A stretch of 64,000 bases of DNA from Strigamia acuminata. Its lineage: Eukaryota; Arthropoda; Chilopoda; Geophilomorpha; Linotaeniidae. Both the position numbers and the translations under genes were made by a program. Positions 1 through 9,900 of the stretch are shown one piece after another; positions within the stretch are counted from its first letter, which is position 1; every line of letters starts with the position of its first letter. The stretch covers positions 3,162,001 through 3,226,000 of the forward strand of contig OX442315.1 in the NCBI GenBank assembly GCA_949358305.1, read 5' to 3'. Under the pieces are notes generated by a model. The model was not told the origin of the DNA. It worked only from the letters and a program-made list of their open reading frames with translations, and did no database searches.

Positions 1-551
1 TAGAGAATATTCAATGGTTTAACTCCAGCCTCAAATTCTGTTTGGAAAAAACAGAATGGCTTGGACACTGAGTAGAGGATTCCTCTGTTTTCCAGACGGC
101 TGTTCTACAAGCTACTTGTCAATAAGGGATTTCATAAATGACTTGCTGAAGGTGCTGAAGTGATTGTTCCAATAATCACAATCACTACATTATTGAGGAC
201 CCACGTCAGGTCCAAGTGATTATTTTGCATGTCACATGACTTTTATTTATATTTTTTTTAATTTTATTTCTTTTCTTTTCTTTTTTTTAATTTTATTTCT
301 TTTCTTTTATTTTTGTTGTTTATTTATTTGTTTTTGTTAAATTAAATTAATTATTTATTTTTATTTATTGAATAATTTACAACAAACTCTCTTTTTCTTA
401 TTTTAAGCATTCTTCAGCAGTAACAACTCCTTTTCAGACCATTATACATTATGCTGGTTTGCGATTTTGATCGCAGCCAATCAGGTGTGACCTGACGTCA
501 TTTTTGATGACTTCAAAATCGCTAGGCGACGCGATTCGCCCCACATCGTGC
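1..551. other. AT-rich intergenic DNA with T-rich low complexity
   Basis: No intact gene is visible. Bases 237-400 are nearly pure T/A with repeated TTTTATTTCTTTTC tracts. Bases 150-240 and 455-540 contain short hairpins (GTGATTGT...ACAATCAC; a GCGATTTT...AAAATCGC pair flanking a TGACGTCA). Bases 1-155 translate on the + strand into a stretch resembling the end of an IR ligand-binding domain, but with in-frame stops; see findings. Confidence 0.5.
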
Positions 552-683
552 CTACCGTCTTCCCTCGAACATAACGTCATGACGTTGTGTTCGAATACAA
601 CGACACCTGACGTTGTATTCGAACACAACGTCATGACGTTGTATTGTGTTTTTTTAGTACAACTTCTGAAAAATCACAATTTT

Positions 684-838
684 GTTGTAAAACTTCTAAA
701 AAATAAGAAATTTTTTGTAAAATTTCTGAAAAATCAGAAATCTTTTGTAAAATTTCTGAAAAATCAGAAATTTTTTGTAAAATTTCTGAAAAATCAGAAA
801 TTTTTTGTAAAATTTCTGAAAAATCAGAAATTGGTATT
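684..838. repeat. 31-bp tandem repeat, about 5 copies
   Basis: The unit TGTAAAATTTCTGAAAAATC followed by AGAAATTTTT recurs at 31-bp spacing (TGTAAAA at about 685, 716, 747, 778, 809). Each unit carries a small inverted repeat (TTTCTGAAAAATCAGAAA), so the array is itself a string of hairpins. The first unit is the most diverged. Confidence 0.9.
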
Positions 839-898
839 GTAATTTTGAAAAAAAAAAATTTGATTTGAAATTTCAAGTTCAAAATATACAGTACGTTT

Positions 899-976
899 TC
901 AATTCGTGTCCAATTCGTGTCCAATTCGTGTCCAATTCGTGTCCAATTCGTGTCCAATTCGTGTTCAATTCATTTT
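899..976. repeat. 11-bp tandem repeat, about 7 copies
   Basis: CAATTCGTGTC is repeated head-to-tail; the last copies decay to CAATTCATTTT. It lies inside the TIR element, downstream of the 31-bp array. Confidence 0.9.
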
Positions 977-1187
977 CAATTCAATGCTTTCTGTAAAAAG
1001 CGCACCCCGCAACGCTTCTCAAATATAACTCGAATATAACGTCATGACGTTGTATTCGAATACAACGTCATGACGTTATATTGGAAGTGACGTTATATTC
1101 GAAAAATCGCTAAAACTTTCAAAAACAGCGATTTTCGAAAAAACTTGAATATAACGTCATGACGTTATGTTCGAGGGAAGACGGTAG

Positions 1188-1920
1188 TGTATCCCCAGCA
1201 TAAATGCTGAAGTGCTGAAGCGATTATTCATGTGATTGGCCCACACAGGTCATATGATAATCGCTTCAGCAGACTACCGGTAACTGTCATAATCACTTCA
1301 GCGCCTTTAGCGTATCATTTTTGAAACCCGTTAAGAGGGTTAGTAACCCATAGTTCATGCGAAGTTTGAAAAACAGATGGCGCCATTGTTTTCCCATAGA
1401 CTTGCATGGCAGAGTTTAATAATGACGTCATGATGACGTCACACTCATTTGAAAAAGAGAGTATTAACCGAAGACACTAATCGGCGTACCGTGCAAAAGT
1501 AAATTAAGCAAAGTAATAAGTAATTGAAAGTTTTTTATGAGTGTAGGTCACTGACAAATGAGCGCCATGTAATTGGTTGTCTGCACACAATTTTTCCATG
1601 TTTACTAAACTCAAAAGCATTTGGAGGTAGCTAAATCAATTTCAATTTATTTCAGTTCCTTCTAAATTATGTCTTGCATTATTTTTATACATCATTAAGA
1701 GACAAAAACTGAGATGATTAGAACATAAAACTCGAGAAATTACCCTATAAAATAAATTATAAGCAACTTCACATTTTGCCTCCAACATTTTCTATAAGAG
1801 TGCCTGAATTTTATACGAATTGGGTGCTAAAACATTTGCTCGGAGACAGGGATGCACAGTATTAATAATTTTTATTTTTATTTAACTACAGCGCAGAAAT
1901 TGCAAATTTTGCCAGCAACC
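1188..1920. other. Intergenic / upstream region of IR copy 1
   Basis: Bases 1200-1310 form an imperfect inverted repeat (GAAGCGATTAT...ATAATCGCTTC). Bases 1420-1445 carry two TGACGTCA-type palindromes. From about 1470 onward the sequence aligns with 61500-61935 upstream of IR copy 2, which marks the duplicated unit and places the likely IR promoter here; no core promoter element is certain. Confidence 0.5.
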
Positions 1921-1991
1921 ATGATGTCTAACCGAAGTGTGGTTATCTCTGTTTTAATGATGATAATATTGAATGGGATCGCGAATACAAC

Positions 1992-2075
1992 GTTGTATTC
2001 AACGTATACAACGTTGTATTTGAATAATCTTGAGACATACTTTGTGTTAAAAGTATGTCTCAAGATTATTCAAAT
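1992..2075. repeat. Snap-back hairpin inside IR exon 1
   Basis: Relative to copy 2, about 58 nt replaces two bases here. The inserted part ATTTGAATAATCTTGAGACA and its continuation to 2042 is the reverse complement of the resident sequence at about 2050-2075, giving a perfect stem of about 25 bp with a loop of roughly 7 nt. Two ATACAACGTTGTAT-type palindromes precede it. Confidence 0.85.
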
Positions 2076-3400
2076 TTAGTTGACAATTTAGTTCATAATC
2101 TAATAGCACGGTGGTCTAATTCATCTCATTTCTGTAACGAGGAACTTCATTTGCAAATATCCAATATTGTTAAATTTTTGAATGCCAGAAGAATATTCAT
2201 TATTTATGATGATTATAAGGGTACCAAATGTGTCATTTCTTTTTGTACACACCCAATATACAAAATATTTATATTGTAGAAACAAAATGCTTGTCAACAT
2301 TGATTTCTAACCACTGGCTTGGAAAAATTGAAATGGCAGCACGATTAAACTTCAGTACACCGTACATTTTTAATTTTACTCCTTATCAACTCGTTGTGAT
2401 ATGGGTGGAGACATTTGAAGTAACAAACTAATTCTATTATCCATTTCTACTAATAATTTTATTCAACTTTTTTTCTACAGATGATTAAATATATAAAGGA
2501 ATATAGAAGCATTAAAAATAAGTTACTTTTATTTATTATGAAAAAAAAAATATTTTTACATAAGAAGAGATCAGTTCTAGGAGATCATTTGCAACAGCTG
2601 ATTTTATTGAAACAAAATAAAGTGTTTGCACTTGTACATTCTGAGGATGATAATGTAAGAATCAACTTTATAGCAGTTAGTTCTAATTTTGTATTAGATG
2701 TTAATTTAATTGTAGAACTACAATCAGTTTGCATTGACTTATCAGCAATCGTATAATCGAACTTTCAATCTTTTTCTAATAACAAACTTTGGCCTCCACT
2801 GTGCATTGCCACAGAAATGTGGATTTGAAATAATTAATGAAGAAAATATTTTGTTGAAAAAACCAATTTTTGCCATTTGTTGTTTCAGCAAGGTGACTCA
2901 ACTAATATCTTCATCACAAGAAATTACTTCATTTTTAATTTATTAAACAGAGAAAGTTTTCAACAAAAGGACAGCAGCAGAATATTGCAATTTTGTCAGT
3001 GATTGTTAAGCATCAATTACAAAGTTTGCAGTAAGTACTACAGGGTCACGAACCTATCTGAAGTCTTAATACTTTTTCTTAATAATTTTATTTTTATTTT
3101 TCCTTAATTATTTGGTAAAGAAGACGTAAAAAATTAATTAGTGGAAAAATTCACGATCGAACAAAGAACACAAATTGTGAAATTTTACTTACAAACCCAA
3201 GATCAATAATTCTGACTCAACATTCAACAATCAAATGTCTCATCATTGATTGGAGAAATTTTTGGAGAATTTTTCACGTCATGCGATGGCGAAGAGATGC
3301 TTGTTGGGTCAGATTCGATCCTCGCTTTTGATAGTAAAATTTCCAATTTGTGTTCGTTGTTCGGTTGCGAAGTTTTCCATGAGAATTTACCACTAGCTTT

Positions 3401-3688
3401 GTCTATAAATAATCACGAATGAGATTAGGCCTAACAAAACAACAATCGTTCTCCCGACCAATCCCGATACGCGTAACAAACCGCTTTTGACGTTCCATTG
3501 GTTCTTACCGGGAAGAAATTCCTCTCGTCATGCATAATTCCCGGGAAATTTTTCTCTTGCTACTGGCGCCCCTCGGTGGGGCCTTTACAAACCAAACGTC
3601 AAATGCGGTTTGTTACCCGCGTCAGGATTGGTCGGCAGAACGATTGTTGTTTTGTTATGCCTAATCTCATTCGTGGTTATTTATAGAC
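3401..3688. repeat. Foldback element, 94-bp arms, in IR intron 5
   Basis: 3401-3494 and 3595-3688 are inverted copies of each other (about 90% identical), separated by 100 bp. Outer flanks of the same intron carry a further inverted pair (CTGAAGTCTTAAT near 3060 and ATTAAGACTTCAG near 3900), suggesting a larger element of about 0.9 kb. Intron 5 of copy 2 is only about 80 nt and lacks all of it. Confidence 0.8.
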
Positions 3689-3753
3689 GTGCATTTTCTA
3701 TCAGTAAATTCTCGTTTTAAATACACCTCGCACTTGAGTAATTGTCGGATTAG

Positions 3754-3796
3754 GTCAGCACTCATCTTCTTGTCAGGCAAGAAGATTCGTGCTGAC
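3754..3796. repeat. Hairpin in IR intron 5
   Basis: GTCAGCAC...GTGCTGAC enclosing ATCTTCTTG/CAAGAAGAT; nearly perfect stem of about 18 bp with a short loop. Confidence 0.8.
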
Positions 3797-4554
3797 AATT
3801 ACACGTCGCGCTCGGTATATCACCTGTGATTAAAATTTTAAGTCCTCTTTACAAAATATTAAAAAAAAATTTTAAAAATTTGAATAAAAATAAAGTGATT
3901 AAGACTTCAGATGGGTTTGTGTACATTTAAAACCCAGGTCTTGCAAAATAAAATTAATAACGACTGTGTTGTCTAATTAAGCTTATAGAGAATTAATAAA
4001 TCTTTATGAAACTGATCTTTGCAGCCCATTTTTAAAAATGTATCCTGAATACTATGATAAAGAAAGCGACAGAACTGTGAGCTCTAATATTGTATTTATT
4101 TCAAAATTTATTTTTGCATTGACATTTTTTTCTATTCACTTTGTTAGAAAACTGATATGGAGTAGTGGATAAGAGGAATCACTGCAGAAGATTTGTCTAA
4201 GATTGACATGACCGTTTTTCCTGCAAGGAGAGATTTCTGGGCATTTATTGTCAGAAATAGCTTGAAAGACAAAGGATATTTATGGATGACATTTTTGCAA
4301 CCATTTCCTTTAATTATTTGGGTGTGCGTGACTTTTATATATTTGATCATTGTTTTATCTTTGTACTTAATTCGGAGATTTTCAAAATCTGATAGACCAA
4401 TCTCAGGTAGCTGAAATTTTTGGTTTAATTTCCCACAATCTTGTTTTCATAAACATGTATAAATATTTTTTTTCAGTTAGGACTCTTCTTCAAACAAAAA
4501 ACATGTTTGTTATGATGATATTTTTTAGCTACAATGCTTTATTATACTCTTCAT

Positions 4555-5152
4555 TGTGACTGGTATGGTCTCGCCAATGTAACTAGGGGACTAATCACAC
4601 TGGGTAGGGACGCATACATCACGTAATAATAACAGAGATTCCCACAATATTGGTTGGTTGGCCTTTATTGTCGTTGTCTAGGGGTATGGGGAATCCCGTT
4701 ACCCGTTGCAGGGGCGCCACGAAGGCGCGCCGCACCGGCAACTGACTCGTCACACACTGGGCAGAAGTCCAATGTGTGACGTGGTCGGTTCGACTTAACA
4801 TTCATGTCGCGCTTACCTGCGACCCGCGTATCTGCTCATGGAGGCTGCACTACGGACTCCGCCATAGCACTGAGGATCAACGTGGTGAATGGTGAGGAGT
4901 GTGGGGTTCAACCTGGGACACTTCTCGTCCCTCTCGATGACTACTTCTCCTCTCTGGGAGCTGCTGCAGACACGTCCTTCTCAGGCCGTGTCCAACACTC
5001 AACTCTCCTCACACACTCCACTCCCTCCTCACCACACCTCTCCACTCCCTCCTCCCCGGGCTAGGTCAATCACCCACAGAGGGGTTGACCTTTGGGGCCG
5101 TATGGTGGTGTGTGGCAGTGCCGCAGGTCACCCAGGTGGCCTGACGGTCACA
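4555..5152 (-). repeat. GypA 3' LTR (left end)
   Basis: 598 bp, TG...CA ends. Matches 51496-51679 joined to 58403-58816 with about five substitutions. A frame across 4804-5064 is seen identically in both LTRs and is not a gene. The repeat contains a short inverted pair around the CACACACTGG...CCAATGTGTG segment (4750-4780). Confidence 0.92.
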
Positions 5153-5170
5153 TCTCCCCCCCCCTCGAAA
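5153..5170 (-). other. GypA polypurine tract
   Basis: On the minus strand CGAGGGGGGGGAGA abuts the 3' LTR directly, as expected for the plus-strand primer of reverse transcription. It fixes the orientation of GypA. The remaining bases to 5281 are the 3' end of the internal region, ending in the TTCCG target of Copia-1. Confidence 0.8.
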
Positions 5171-5286
5171 AAGGTAGGTTCTAAGGGGCCACACACAACA
5201 CCAACGGGGACACGCAAGTCGAGGCAAGCACGGCAATAGTGTCGGTCAAAGACCACACACTGTCGGGCTACCGGCGCTGACTTCCG

Positions 5287-5763
5287 TGTTGGGTTGCAAA
5301 CCCATTTTGAAGTGCTTAAATATTTGTTCCTGTGTTATGTGATTTATTGGTTACACAATTTCCGAGTATGTGTAACAAGTGTGTTGTAAATTAATGTCCC
5401 GATCCAGTGTTCAACCGATAACGATTTTTATCAATGCTTGTTATGTACCGCGGTTGAATATTCTCTTCTTTACAGCACACGTCCCTGATGTCGTCTGCTT
5501 GAAAAAGCGATTTGTGTTTTATCCTTTTTCCTTGGTTTATCGATTATTAATGTCGGTGTTTTTACTTGCGATTGTAAAGGACAAATCATTGGAAACTTGA
5601 CAATGATTTATCCTACGTTGTTTGAGAAGGCAAATAGCCTCTAACCGTGTATCACCAGATATTCTCACGAATAAAAGATGGCGCACGCATGTCGGTTTCG
5701 CGCACCGTTTCAACTGATGTTTCTTTTGATTTCGTTTGCAGAATTGCCGGGAATAACCTCACA
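5287..5763 (+). repeat. Copia-1 5' LTR
   Basis: Contains AAGATGGCGC at 5675-5684, a match to the YY1/Pho-type motif, just after an ATAAAA stretch that could serve as core promoter. A pyrimidine-rich TTTCGTTTGCAG near the 3' end resembles a splice acceptor. Confidence 0.93.
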
Positions 5764-5765
5764 AG

Positions 5766-5777
5766 TGGTAGCAGAGG
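5766..5777 (+). other. Copia-1 primer binding site (initiator tRNA-Met)
   Basis: TGGTAGCAGAGG, two bases after the LTR; 11 bases are complementary to the 3' end (CTCTGCTACCA) of animal initiator tRNA-Met. Confidence 0.85.
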
Positions 5778-6948
5778 CTGTGCGACGATAAGGCCAGCAG
5801 TTTTTGGGAGTTTTCCGGAACATTTCGAGACGAAACGAGTGCAGGACGTCGGCCGAGATCGTTGCAGACACGAATCGCCGGCGACGTGCGAAATAACTTC
5901 GCCAACTTTTTCAAATCGTCGGGATTGGGTGTGCGGACAGTACAACGGACTATTACGACAGTAAGCAGTGTCGAGATATTTATTTTCAGTGCGAAATAAG
6001 CACTTTTCCACGCCGTTACGAAGCAAATTTTCTTCGGCGGCCATTTTGGATTCGGCGGTGCAGCCGACGTAGCAACGACGTGTTTTCGGGCCGATACACG
6101 CCTAGACGCCAGCTTTTTGCCGAGACGACGATTATTCTCGCCGAAACAACGAGAATCAACGTCGATACGACGCATTTTCGCCCCGAATCAGGCGAAAATT
6201 ACCGAAAACGATCGGAAATCAGCAGTGGATCGCCGGTGGAGAACAAATCCTCACCAGCGGCCATTTTTGTTTGGATTTTCATCGCCGTCGACGGTGGAAA
6301 CCAATTTCGAATGTCTCTGTACGCATAAGTCTGCGTACACGACAATATTTGACCGGAAAAGCCGTGTTTTGCACCCCGGAGTGCTACACGAAGGCGCGGA
6401 CGGGCGCGACGACGATTTTGGATCGTTTTTCCCCGCTTTGCACGGACGTGTGCGAGCGGTAGCGCGTCAGCCCCATTTCCGCGCACCGATAACGTCTAAA
6501 CAACGTTCTACGCTGGACGGAAGCGATTGCGACGATCGGATCCCGCAATCCGCCCATCTTAACAACGCAAAAGTGTATTTACCATTTTGTCGTGAAACTC
6601 TGTTACATTTAAGTTTTTGTTCGGGTTTCCCTCTTAGTATCGGTGCCACCCTACGTCCAGTCGGGCACGTGGCACTGTATTCTTGTCTGGGCTTGTTCAC
6701 GGCCACCCAACCGATCCCGCGACCCCAGGTGGTCGGACGGAAGAGTTGGGGAACGACCAGTCAAGGTTTGCTCGCCGCTCTTATAGCGGTTTGCCCACGG
6801 GTGGAATTGTTTTTTCGCCTTCATTTTTGGTGGGTGACAAGTGTGCACTGTGTGATTTGTTTTGAGTGAAGTGTTTTGTGCGGAATAATTTCCGAATTTA
6901 GTGATTTTTCGTGCATCCTTCATTATTATTGTGCATTGTGTCGTCGTG
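5778..6948 (+). other. Copia-1 untranslated leader
   Basis: About 1.17 kb between PBS and the gag ATG. It has many short frames but none with Gag similarity. Bases 6639-6712 are nearly identical to 43016-43089 of Copia-3 and include a GTGCCAC...GTGGCAC stem. CCCGCGACCCCAGG at 6716-6729 is the Copia-1 version of a motif found in all four Copia leaders. Confidence 0.7.
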
Positions 6949-9900
6949 ATGTCAAAACACGACGACTATAAGGATATTAAAAAACTCGACGGCACGAACT
7001 ATGCTACGTGGTCGGTGCAGGTCCAGCTGCTCCTCAAATACAACGGTGTTTGGGGCCACGTGGATGGTACGGAGAAAGAACCGCCTGACACCGCCACAGC
7101 AAAGGAGAAAAGGGACTTCAAAGTCCGAGAGGACAAAGCCATGTCAACCCTTTGCATGAGTTGCGCGGAACCTCAGCAAGTCATTGCCGTCTCTTGTCCC
7201 ACTGCTGCAAAAGTCTGGGAAGCGTTAAAAGACGCTTATCAACCGACGACGAGGGCACGCCGCGCTCGACTGCGCCGTGACTTTTTGAACATGAAAATGC
7301 TAGAAGGCGAGGAAATGCTCGTTTTCACGGGGCGAGTCGATCGGAAGGTCACGGAATTAAAAGACGTGAAAATCGACGTCTCCGACGAGTTCCACGCTTT
7401 CCAGTATTTGGACCACTTACCCCCACAATATGAGAACATTAAACAGACAGCGTATCATTGGGAAGATGCTGAGTTCACGGCTAAAAACGTGAAAGAGAGG
7501 TTGCTTGGCGAATACAATCGCCTTTACGAATCAAGCAACGAATTCGGTGTCCTAACTCAACAAATGGACAATACTGCATTATTTGCCAAGCAAAAATGGA
7601 AACCACGTGGGAAACCTTCAACAGCTGCTGGGCCCTCACGGGGCACTTGTTTTAATTGTGGAGGGACGGGTCACTTCGCTAGAGAGTGCCCGTCGCCTCC
7701 AAAACAGCAAGGAGCTTTTGGGACTTTTCCTGCCGCTGCTGGTTCGCCGGCCCAATTAAATCGAGGAAGTGGACGCGGCAGGGGCCGTGGAAAAGGGCAA
7801 CAGAGAGCAAATCTCACACAGCTGGACCCGTATGCGGATGAGCCCCACACTTTATACTCGGCAGTATTGGAGGAAAAACCTGCACAGCCATTATCCCTTG
7901 TGTCGCACGGCAATTGTGATTCTCAATGGTACGTGGACACAGGGGCGACCGACCATTTCTCTTTCAACCGGAGTTGGTTCTCGGACTATAGACCGCTGTC
8001 TAACTTCAGCGTACAACAAGGTGAAGGCAAATCGAAAATCGAAGGAGTCGGAAATGTTGTCATCACCACGCTTTATGGAACCCGACATAGGGACATTACT
8101 TTGAAGAATGTTTTCTTCGCACCCAATTTTCGGAAGAATCTCATCTCACTTGGACGCACCGATGAGGCTGGGATGTGCACATTTGTCAAAAATGGGGAAA
8201 TGTTTATTTATAAAGATAAGATCGAGGAACCATCGATTACGGCAGTTCGAACTTCGAATAGATTGTATAAAGTTAACTGTCGTATCGAGGTTGGGAATGT
8301 AAACACAGCTGCATTAACTGCGCAACAGAATGCGGCTGCTGTCCTCGACTTGATCAAATCATCTGTAAAGGATGAAAGATTTGTGCAACCGTTACTAACC
8401 ATTTTAGACTATAAGAACGCATTACTAAAAAGTTTGAGTAAGTCGGATAAAGGGACGTCCGCAGCTAATTTGAGTGCGCAAGTGAGCGAGAAAACGTTAG
8501 CGCCTGCGGCGATTAATTTACCGAAAGCGGGGAATGAGGTTCAGACACCTCCTGCAAATATTCCCCAAGCTAATGCGACAGCGAAAGCTAACGGCGGAAA
8601 CGCCGATGATGTGAAAGTTAGAAACCAGGAGCGGCCCCAAACCATGGACACATGGCATTCGAGGATGGGCCATCTCAATGCTAAAGGCATTTCAAAATTA
8701 GAAAAGTCTGATGACGTATTTGGGATTAACCTGTCCACTAAGGAATTGTCTACCTGTGACGCATGTGCAACCGCCAAAAGCACGAGAGCAAGCTTTCCCC
8801 CTATAGTTGCGATTTCAACCAAAGGGATTTTAGACATTGTACACATGGATGTCTGGGGGAAATCACAGGGTCCTTCCTTAGGTGGGGCTAATTACTATTT
8901 TATTCTCGTGGACGACTATTCACGGTATATGTGGATAATTATGATGAAAACCAAAGGGGAGGTTTTGGGTCATTTCAAACGATGGCTAACTGAAGTGGAA
9001 AGAACGACTTCTAAGAAAGTCAAATGTATTAAGACTGATAATGGCGGGGAATTTATTTCTCGGGATTGGGACACTTACGCTTCCAAGATAGGATTAAAAT
9101 GCATTCGAACAAATGCATATTCTCCGGAAATGAATTCCGTGGCTGAAAGGGCCAACCGTACAATTATTAGCGGGGTGAGGGCTTTGATGCTCGAGAACAG
9201 TTTCCCCTATCCCCTTTGGGCTGAATTGGCGACTTCCATCGTCTACTTAAAGAATAGGTTTCCTCACCAGGGGATTGAAGGCAAAACACCTTACTCGATA
9301 TTTTTCAATAAGAAATTGTCTTTACGACACATTAAGTGCATTGGGTCGAAGACTTTTGTTCATGTTCCATCCCAGACCCGCAAAGGCAAATTGGAGGGTA
9401 GAGCATGGGCAGGAGCATTGATTGGCTATGCCATCTCCACTAGGGGCTATAGGATCTGGGACCCTAAAACAAATCAAGTTTTTGCGTCAAAACACGTGCG
9501 GATCTTCGAGGACTCGTATTGGTACGAGATTGGGAAGAGATTACAGACTCCAGTTCGACAACCTCAAGGGGGATCCAAAGAATTTAAGAGTTTTGGCTAC
9601 TCTTCCTCCGACACCGAGGAAGATGACGATGATTCCGTTGTCCCTGTTGGACAACCACCACCCTTTATGCCACCTCCTATCCCACCGCACATTCCGCCCC
9701 CTATTCCACCTAGAACCCCAGGACCTGCTTTGAGACCAAATGTGCAGCGGACAATTGAGTTGCCTGCAATTGGAGTTGATCCTATTGGGGATGATGAGGA
9801 AATTGGTGGGGCGCAGGGTATTGATGGAGATAATCCAGTTGAAGAAATTGGTGGGGCGAAGGGGGATGATGAAAATTTCTTAAACGTTTATCCTGACGAC

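Larger units (their letters stand above)
552..1187. mobile_element. Non-autonomous TIR element with palindromic ends
   Basis: The first 35 bases (552-586) are the exact reverse complement of the last 35 (1153-1187); both ends begin CTACCGTCTTCCCTCGAA and run into the 14-bp palindrome AACGTCATGACGTT. The same palindrome recurs inside the element several times. No transposase frame is present; the two longest frames inside are only translations of its tandem repeats. I could not find a convincing target-site duplication, so the superfamily is open. A foldback or MITE-type element is the best description. Confidence 0.75.
1921..4554 (+). pseudogene. Ionotropic receptor copy 1, exons 1 to 8 (first part), broken
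   Basis: Variant ionotropic glutamate receptor, a cation channel of chemosensory membranes. Exons inferred from frame, GT/AG sites and comparison with copy 2: 1921-2220, 2280-2419, 2481-2654, 2716-2892, 2951-3030, 4025-4076, 4148-4406 and 4477-4554. Exon 1 starts with a hydrophobic leader; exon 5 resembles the S1 lobe (IAILSVIVKH); exon 7 holds M1 (a long hydrophobic run after FLQPFP); exon 8 starts M3 (FFSYNALLYSS, in place of the SYTANLAAF block of iGluRs). Lesions: a 56-nt net insertion forming a hairpin shifts the frame in exon 1; TAG at 4163-4165 replaces AAG of copy 2; and exon 8 is cut after codon TCA by the 54-kb GypA insertion. The family call is good; subfamily is unknown. Confidence 0.8.

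Noticed and set aside
504-957. Frames of about 110 codons over 504-957 on both strands
   Set aside because: Translations of the 31-bp and 11-bp tandem repeats.
684-976. CRISPR-like array
   Set aside because: Repeats are directly adjacent without unique spacers and the DNA is eukaryotic.
4555-5152. 600-bp repeat as a DNA transposon with TGTGAC inverted ends
   Set aside because: A second direct copy bounds the nest, a polypurine tract abuts it and retroelement genes lie between, so it is an LTR; the inverted ends are the normal short LTR terminal repeats.
4804-5239. Frames of 86-116 codons in the GypA LTR, repeated at 58468-58939
   Set aside because: LTR repeats; Ser/Pro-rich low-complexity translation that runs into different flanking sequence in each copy.
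5379-5600. 73-codon frame in the Copia-1 LTR, repeated at 11886-12107
   Set aside because: Identical only because the two LTRs are identical; no coding features and no counterpart in the related Copia-3 LTR.
6117-6869. 250-codon frame in the Copia-1 leader
   Set aside because: Not conserved in frame in the Copia-3 leader despite the conserved 74-bp nucleotide block; no protein similarity seen.
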